7,642 bases of DNA, taken from the NCBI GenBank assembly GCA_049297855.1, contig JBAQVB010000051.1, positions 1 through 7,642 of the forward strand, read 5' to 3'. How positions within the stretch are numbered: the stretch's first letter is position 1; the number at the start of each line of letters is the position of its first letter. Under the pieces are notes generated by a model. It was not told the DNA's origin. It ran no database searches and was given only the letters and a program-made list of their open reading frames with translations. Below, in pieces: positions 5,203 to 7,642 of the stretch. The position numbers and the translations under genes are program-made. This stretch comes from CAXYVX01 sp049297855 (GTDB taxonomy: Bacteria; Patescibacteriota; Saccharimonadia; Saccharimonadales; Saccharimonadaceae).

Positions 5203-5476
5203 TCTAATAAATTCAAACACCACATCAATCAGCTTTAGCGATTTTCGATCATGTCTCCGCGTATGCTGAGTTAGAGCATAATCAATCATTGACGCATCAT
5301 GTAATATACATTCGTAAGAGTGATTGGTCTTGGGCGCTTCTTGTAGTTTGAGGTTATGACATATAAAAATCCAATTGCCTTTTGCGGGTCGTGTCTACGG
5401 ACGATATCAAATAATACCTCACAAGAATAGAGACTGCTCCAGGGTCATCGCACTGAAATCCTATTGTTCAGCATAC
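5203..5476. other. 274-base intergenic gap without a supportable gene
   Basis: The gap lies between the ends of two convergent genes, enolase and the beta-helix protein. I see no tRNA, no convincing ORF and no hairpin with a T-tract for either gene. A 6-bp inverted repeat (TATGCT 5262-5267, AGCATA 5275-5280, 7-base loop) could form a small hairpin but lacks a T run. A 24-codon + strand frame (5356-5430) contains CGSC but has its GAGG only two bases before the ATG, so it is not called as a gene. The bases GACGCATCATG (5291-5301) recur with one change at 7627-7637 on the other side of the beta-helix gene. Confidence 0.45.
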
Positions 5477-7534
5477 CTAGATAACCACCCAATAGGTCCC
5501 GTCATTGATGAGCTGGGCAGATCCGCCTGCGGCTATGATTGCTTGCGCCTCGGCAGAGGTTTCATAGATCTGGGATCCACTGGCGCTGAGTAGCGTTAAT
5601 GTTGCGTTACCCCGGTTTTTGATCATTAGTACATTTTCAGAAGCATCACCAATGGCAGGCAACGTCCAAGTCGCAGCGTAATTACCGGTGAATACGTATA
5701 TATCGCCCTGAGCCATATTAAAGTTCGATGCGTTTGGAGCTGTGGCGGCCGTTACGATTACCTTTTTTCCAGGCGTTCTTAGAGTCCCGACTGGTACGGC
5801 ATTATTGTCCTGAGCAAAAGGCAATAGCTCAACATTGCTGAAGTCGCAATTCCCTCCTACGATAAATTTTTTATGAACGGAGCCATTAAGCCAATACAAA
5901 CCGATCCAGCCTGAGACAACATTATCAACCATAGAACCAACAAGTGCTGAATCATTCGTGTCAATCGTAATTTGAGGGTGAGCAGTTCCTGATGGGTCGA
6001 CAACGACATTCTCACGCACGTCAACATTCCTACTCGAGCCAGAAGGGTCATAGAAATCGATACCGGAACCATGGCCCTTTGGACCATTTTCTCCGTTCAA
6101 GAGCACGACACGGTTTCTTCGGATATTCAAACGATTAGCTGTCTGAACTTGGATAACGGGATTGTTCACATTGATTAAGAACGAAAACCCGTTCTCCTCT
6201 ACGAGCAGGTCACTAGCCGCCCCCGATACCGAGCCGTATGAAATCAAGTAGGCGTTAACAAAGCGGTTTCTAACAATACTGATTTCGGTAGATTGGCTTG
6301 CGGCGTTGGCTTGCATTAAAGCGCCATTAGTGCATGCGAATGTGTTACCTTCAATCTTAATCCTCATGGGAGAGTCTCGAAGCAACAATCCCATGTTTGA
6401 TGTATTGGTCCAGGTGGCCCCAGACGTTGATACTGATCCTACGAGAATCCGATCGAACACGATAATATTCGATTGAAAATCAATATCAGAACAACCAAAA
6501 ATAGCCGAGAGAGCACCGTTTTTCACATCATGGATCGTGTTTCCAATTGCAGTTCCATAGATACAATGTTCAAAGTCAACCCCAACGTCTGATCCGCCGT
6601 CAATCGCATTAGCGTGAATACGAATACGAGAAGAACAAGTTGCCCAAATCGAGCCGGGGAGAGTATCAACATTAACAGCCGAAATAGAACCCCGATTGCC
6701 TTCAACAAGTACATCAGCTTGGAGATAAGAACCGGTGTATCCCGCATTCATGGAATTAGCCTCGCCACCCCATACCTCAATTAAAAACCAGCAATCGGAG
6801 ACGTCGTTATTAACAATTTTCGTCCCCACATGAACAGCTCCGTCATCAACATATGATAAAATCCCGATGGCACCTGGGGCTGTGAGCTCATTCACTTGGT
6901 TCTTTGATATAATAAAAGAGTCACAGTTGATCGTCGAAATTCCACGATAACCGCCAGACACAGTACACCGCTCGACGCTAAAGTTAGATGATGCGATTAT
7001 TTTGATACCTTCACCGTTTGAAGTTGTTGTATCTATAGACAGATCCGAAAGAAAAAATCCCGTCGCACCGGATTGTTTGATTCGTCCATCTATTTGAATA
7101 TGCCCTCCCCAGATCGATTTTCCTCCTATAAGAGTGACGTCTCCCGTCACAATCAATGTTGACCCATTAAGATCCACGTCGTTAGCAAAAGTAACTCCAG
7201 AGGCAAGTAAATAGGTTGCTCCTCGCCTACACCGAATCAGTCCTTGCCCGGCGATATCGGCGAAGTGCGGACTGTCATCATTAACACCATCTCCGACAGA
7301 TCCGAATGCCTCTGGAGTTAGGATAGCAGCAAGAGTCAAGTCTGCGCGTGAAACATCTAGAAGTTTCACATGGTTTGCATTAATCACATCCCCGTCCTTA
7401 TCAACCAAAGCAACGCTAACGGATTGTCCTGCATTTAAGATCTTTGCTGATGTAATTGAGTTGTCTTTTAGCGTGCCATCATTGTTATGGGATTGGAGTA
7501 AGAAATCATTTAATACCCCCCCATTGGCCGGCAT
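5477..7534 (-). CDS. Right-handed beta-helix, phage tailspike-like protein
   Basis: The continuous frame encodes 685 residues. After a short head (LNDFLLQSHNNDGTLK, about residues 8-23) comes the pectate-lyase/tailspike entry motif EAFGSVGDGVNDDS (residues 75-88), typical of phage tailspike and Pectate_lyase_3-type domains. Residues 105-580 are rungs of a parallel beta-helix: repeated short strands with Asn/Asp/Gly turns (NFSVERCTVSGG, SFIISKNQV, RLNIRRNRVV). The last 76 residues (610-685; ENVLMIKNRGNATLTLL to the terminal DGTYWVVI) form a separate beta-sandwich-like end of the sort found at the tips of phage tail fibres. No signal peptide is visible, so export by a usual Sec route is not supported. 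Catalytic residues cannot be assigned. The start at 7534 is doubtful: a better initiation region lies at 7562 in another frame, cut off by a seven-G run. No other phage gene is in the window. It could be a prophage remnant, a tail-derived adhesin or a surface protein. Confidence 0.85.
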   Translation of the reverse strand: MPANGGVLNDFLLQSHNNDGTLKDNSITSAKILNAGQSVSVALVDKDGDVINANHVKLLDVSRADLTLAAILTPEAFGSVGDGVNDDSPHFADIAGQGLIRCRRGATYLLASGVTFANDVDLNGSTLIVTGDVTLIGGKSIWGGHIQIDGRIKQSGATGFFLSDLSIDTTTSNGEGIKIIASSNFSVERCTVSGGYRGISTINCDSFIISKNQVNELTAPGAIGILSYVDDGAVHVGTKIVNNDVSDCWFLIEVWGGEANSMNAGYTGSYLQADVLVEGNRGSISAVNVDTLPGSIWATCSSRIRIHANAIDGGSDVGVDFEHCIYGTAIGNTIHDVKNGALSAIFGCSDIDFQSNIIVFDRILVGSVSTSGATWTNTSNMGLLLRDSPMRIKIEGNTFACTNGALMQANAASQSTEISIVRNRFVNAYLISYGSVSGAASDLLVEENGFSFLINVNNPVIQVQTANRLNIRRNRVVLLNGENGPKGHGSGIDFYDPSGSSRNVDVRENVVVDPSGTAHPQITIDTNDSALVGSMVDNVVSGWIGLYWLNGSVHKKFIVGGNCDFSNVELLPFAQDNNAVPVGTLRTPGKKVIVTAATAPNASNFNMAQGDIYVFTGNYAATWTLPAIGDASENVLMIKNRGNATLTLLSASGSQIYETSAEAQAIIAAGGSAQLINDGTYWVVI

Positions 7535-7562
7535 CAGAACCTGGTATTGGTAGACGTGACAT
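7506..7562 (-). pseudogene. Out-of-frame N-terminal module of the beta-helix protein
   Basis: On the - strand an ATG at 7560-7562 opens a frame reading MSRLPIPGSDAGQWGGIK, ending with TGA at 7506-7508. The pattern PGSDAGxWG is one I know as the opening of tail-like proteins that continue with 'LNDFLL..HN.DGTLK', and exactly that continuation (LNDFLLQSHNNDGTLK) follows in the beta-helix frame. The two halves are one frame apart, and the shift falls in the seven-G run at 7516-7522. Losing one G, or gaining two, would fuse them into a protein of about 694 residues. AAAGGGGG (7576-7583) could serve as the ribosome-binding site at a rather long 13-base spacing. The promoter upstream fits this start. 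That this is the true N-terminus is an inference. Confidence 0.6.
7516..7522 (-). repeat. Seven-G homopolymer tract inside the coding start
   Basis: Seven consecutive Gs on the coding (-) strand, Cs on the + strand, sit between the Trp-Gly of the N-terminal module and the LNDF of the beta-helix frame. Tracts of this kind are known slippage sites in genes for variable surface structures, and are also a common cause of homopolymer errors in sequencing. The tract length decides whether the two frames are joined. Confidence 0.8.
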
Positions 7563-7575
7563 AATTAGTTTTATT

Positions 7576-7616
7576 CCCCCTTTCGTTATTATGCTTACTT
7601 ACTCTATACTTATCAA
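7576..7616 (-). promoter_or_regulatory. Promoter and ribosome-binding site of the beta-helix gene
   Basis: On the - strand TTGATA (7611-7616, five of six matches to the -35 consensus) is followed by a 17-base spacer and CATAAT (7588-7593, five of six). The predicted start is near 7581, with AAAGGGGG (7576-7583) at the very front of the leader and the ATG at 7562 about 19 bases in. This supports initiation at 7562 over 7534. The gene appears to be a single-gene transcription unit and not part of a long late phage operon. Confidence 0.6.
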
Positions 7617-7642
7617 CTACCACTGCGACGCATTATGAACGT

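Noticed and set aside
5262..5280. Hairpin TATGCT/AGCATA after enolase as a terminator
   Set aside because: The stem is only 6 bp, AT-rich, 60 bases past the stop codon and followed by no T run on either strand.
4861..5289. 142-codon - strand frame antisense to the enolase end
   Set aside because: It is almost wholly covered by conserved enolase coding sequence, and its product shows no domain pattern.
5356..5430. 24-codon + strand frame with a CGSC motif in the enolase/beta-helix gap
   Set aside because: Its GAGG is only two bases before the ATG, no promoter with proper spacing was found (TTGACG at 5289 has no partner), and the peptide resembles nothing known.
1..7642. CRISPR array, tRNA, rRNA or insertion sequence
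   Set aside because: I read both strands and found no regularly spaced direct repeats, no cloverleaf-like segment, and no transposase motif or terminal inverted repeats.

Overview
The window looks like a chromosomal segment of a small-genome fermentative bacterium. My best guess is a Patescibacteria/CPR lineage such as Saccharibacteria, but no marker gene here proves it. The reasons are compact spacing, a set of lower-glycolysis genes beside a lactate dehydrogenase, a lone Mn-type superoxide dismutase, and a phage-tail-like beta-helix protein whose N-terminal motif I associate with such genomes. Stop codons of all three kinds are used and the UGA stop at 3883-3885 is followed by no continuing gene, so the standard bacterial code (11) fits.

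Layout: 1-55 is the tail of an unidentified + strand gene. A hairpin-rich leader (69-104) precedes a 108-residue acidic hypothetical protein (107-433, +). Convergent to it is sodA (446-1084, -). The 410-base gap upstream of sodA is not empty: on the - strand it carries a consensus promoter (1377-1405), two overlapping mini-ORFs of 23 and 18 codons, and a hairpin terminator (1147-1181). This looks like an independent short transcript of roughly 220 nt. Next come gpmA (1495-2154, -) and ldh (2197-3147, -), each with its own apparent promoter. Divergent from ldh is a hypothetical protein with faint acetyltransferase-like features (3244-3885, +), then enolase (3928-5202, +), whose promoter starts in the stop codon of the gene before it. 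After a 274-base gap with no convincing gene, a large right-handed beta-helix, tailspike-like protein lies on the - strand (5477-7534) with its promoter at the right edge (7588-7616).

Functionally, GpmA and enolase perform the two consecutive steps 3-phosphoglycerate to 2-phosphoglycerate to phosphoenolpyruvate, and Ldh reoxidises NADH by reducing pyruvate to lactate. Pyruvate kinase, the link between them, is not in the window. SodA disproportionates superoxide and suggests at least occasional oxygen exposure.

The most interesting signals are: (1) a run of seven Gs at the start of the beta-helix gene, which separates a well-formed N-terminal module (start 7562) from the rest of the protein by one frame, suggesting phase variation, a frameshift or a sequence error; (2) the promoter/mini-ORF/terminator unit at 1147-1405; (3) a probable leaderless start at 3244; and (4) repeated use of extended -10 (TGnTAnnAT-type) promoters.
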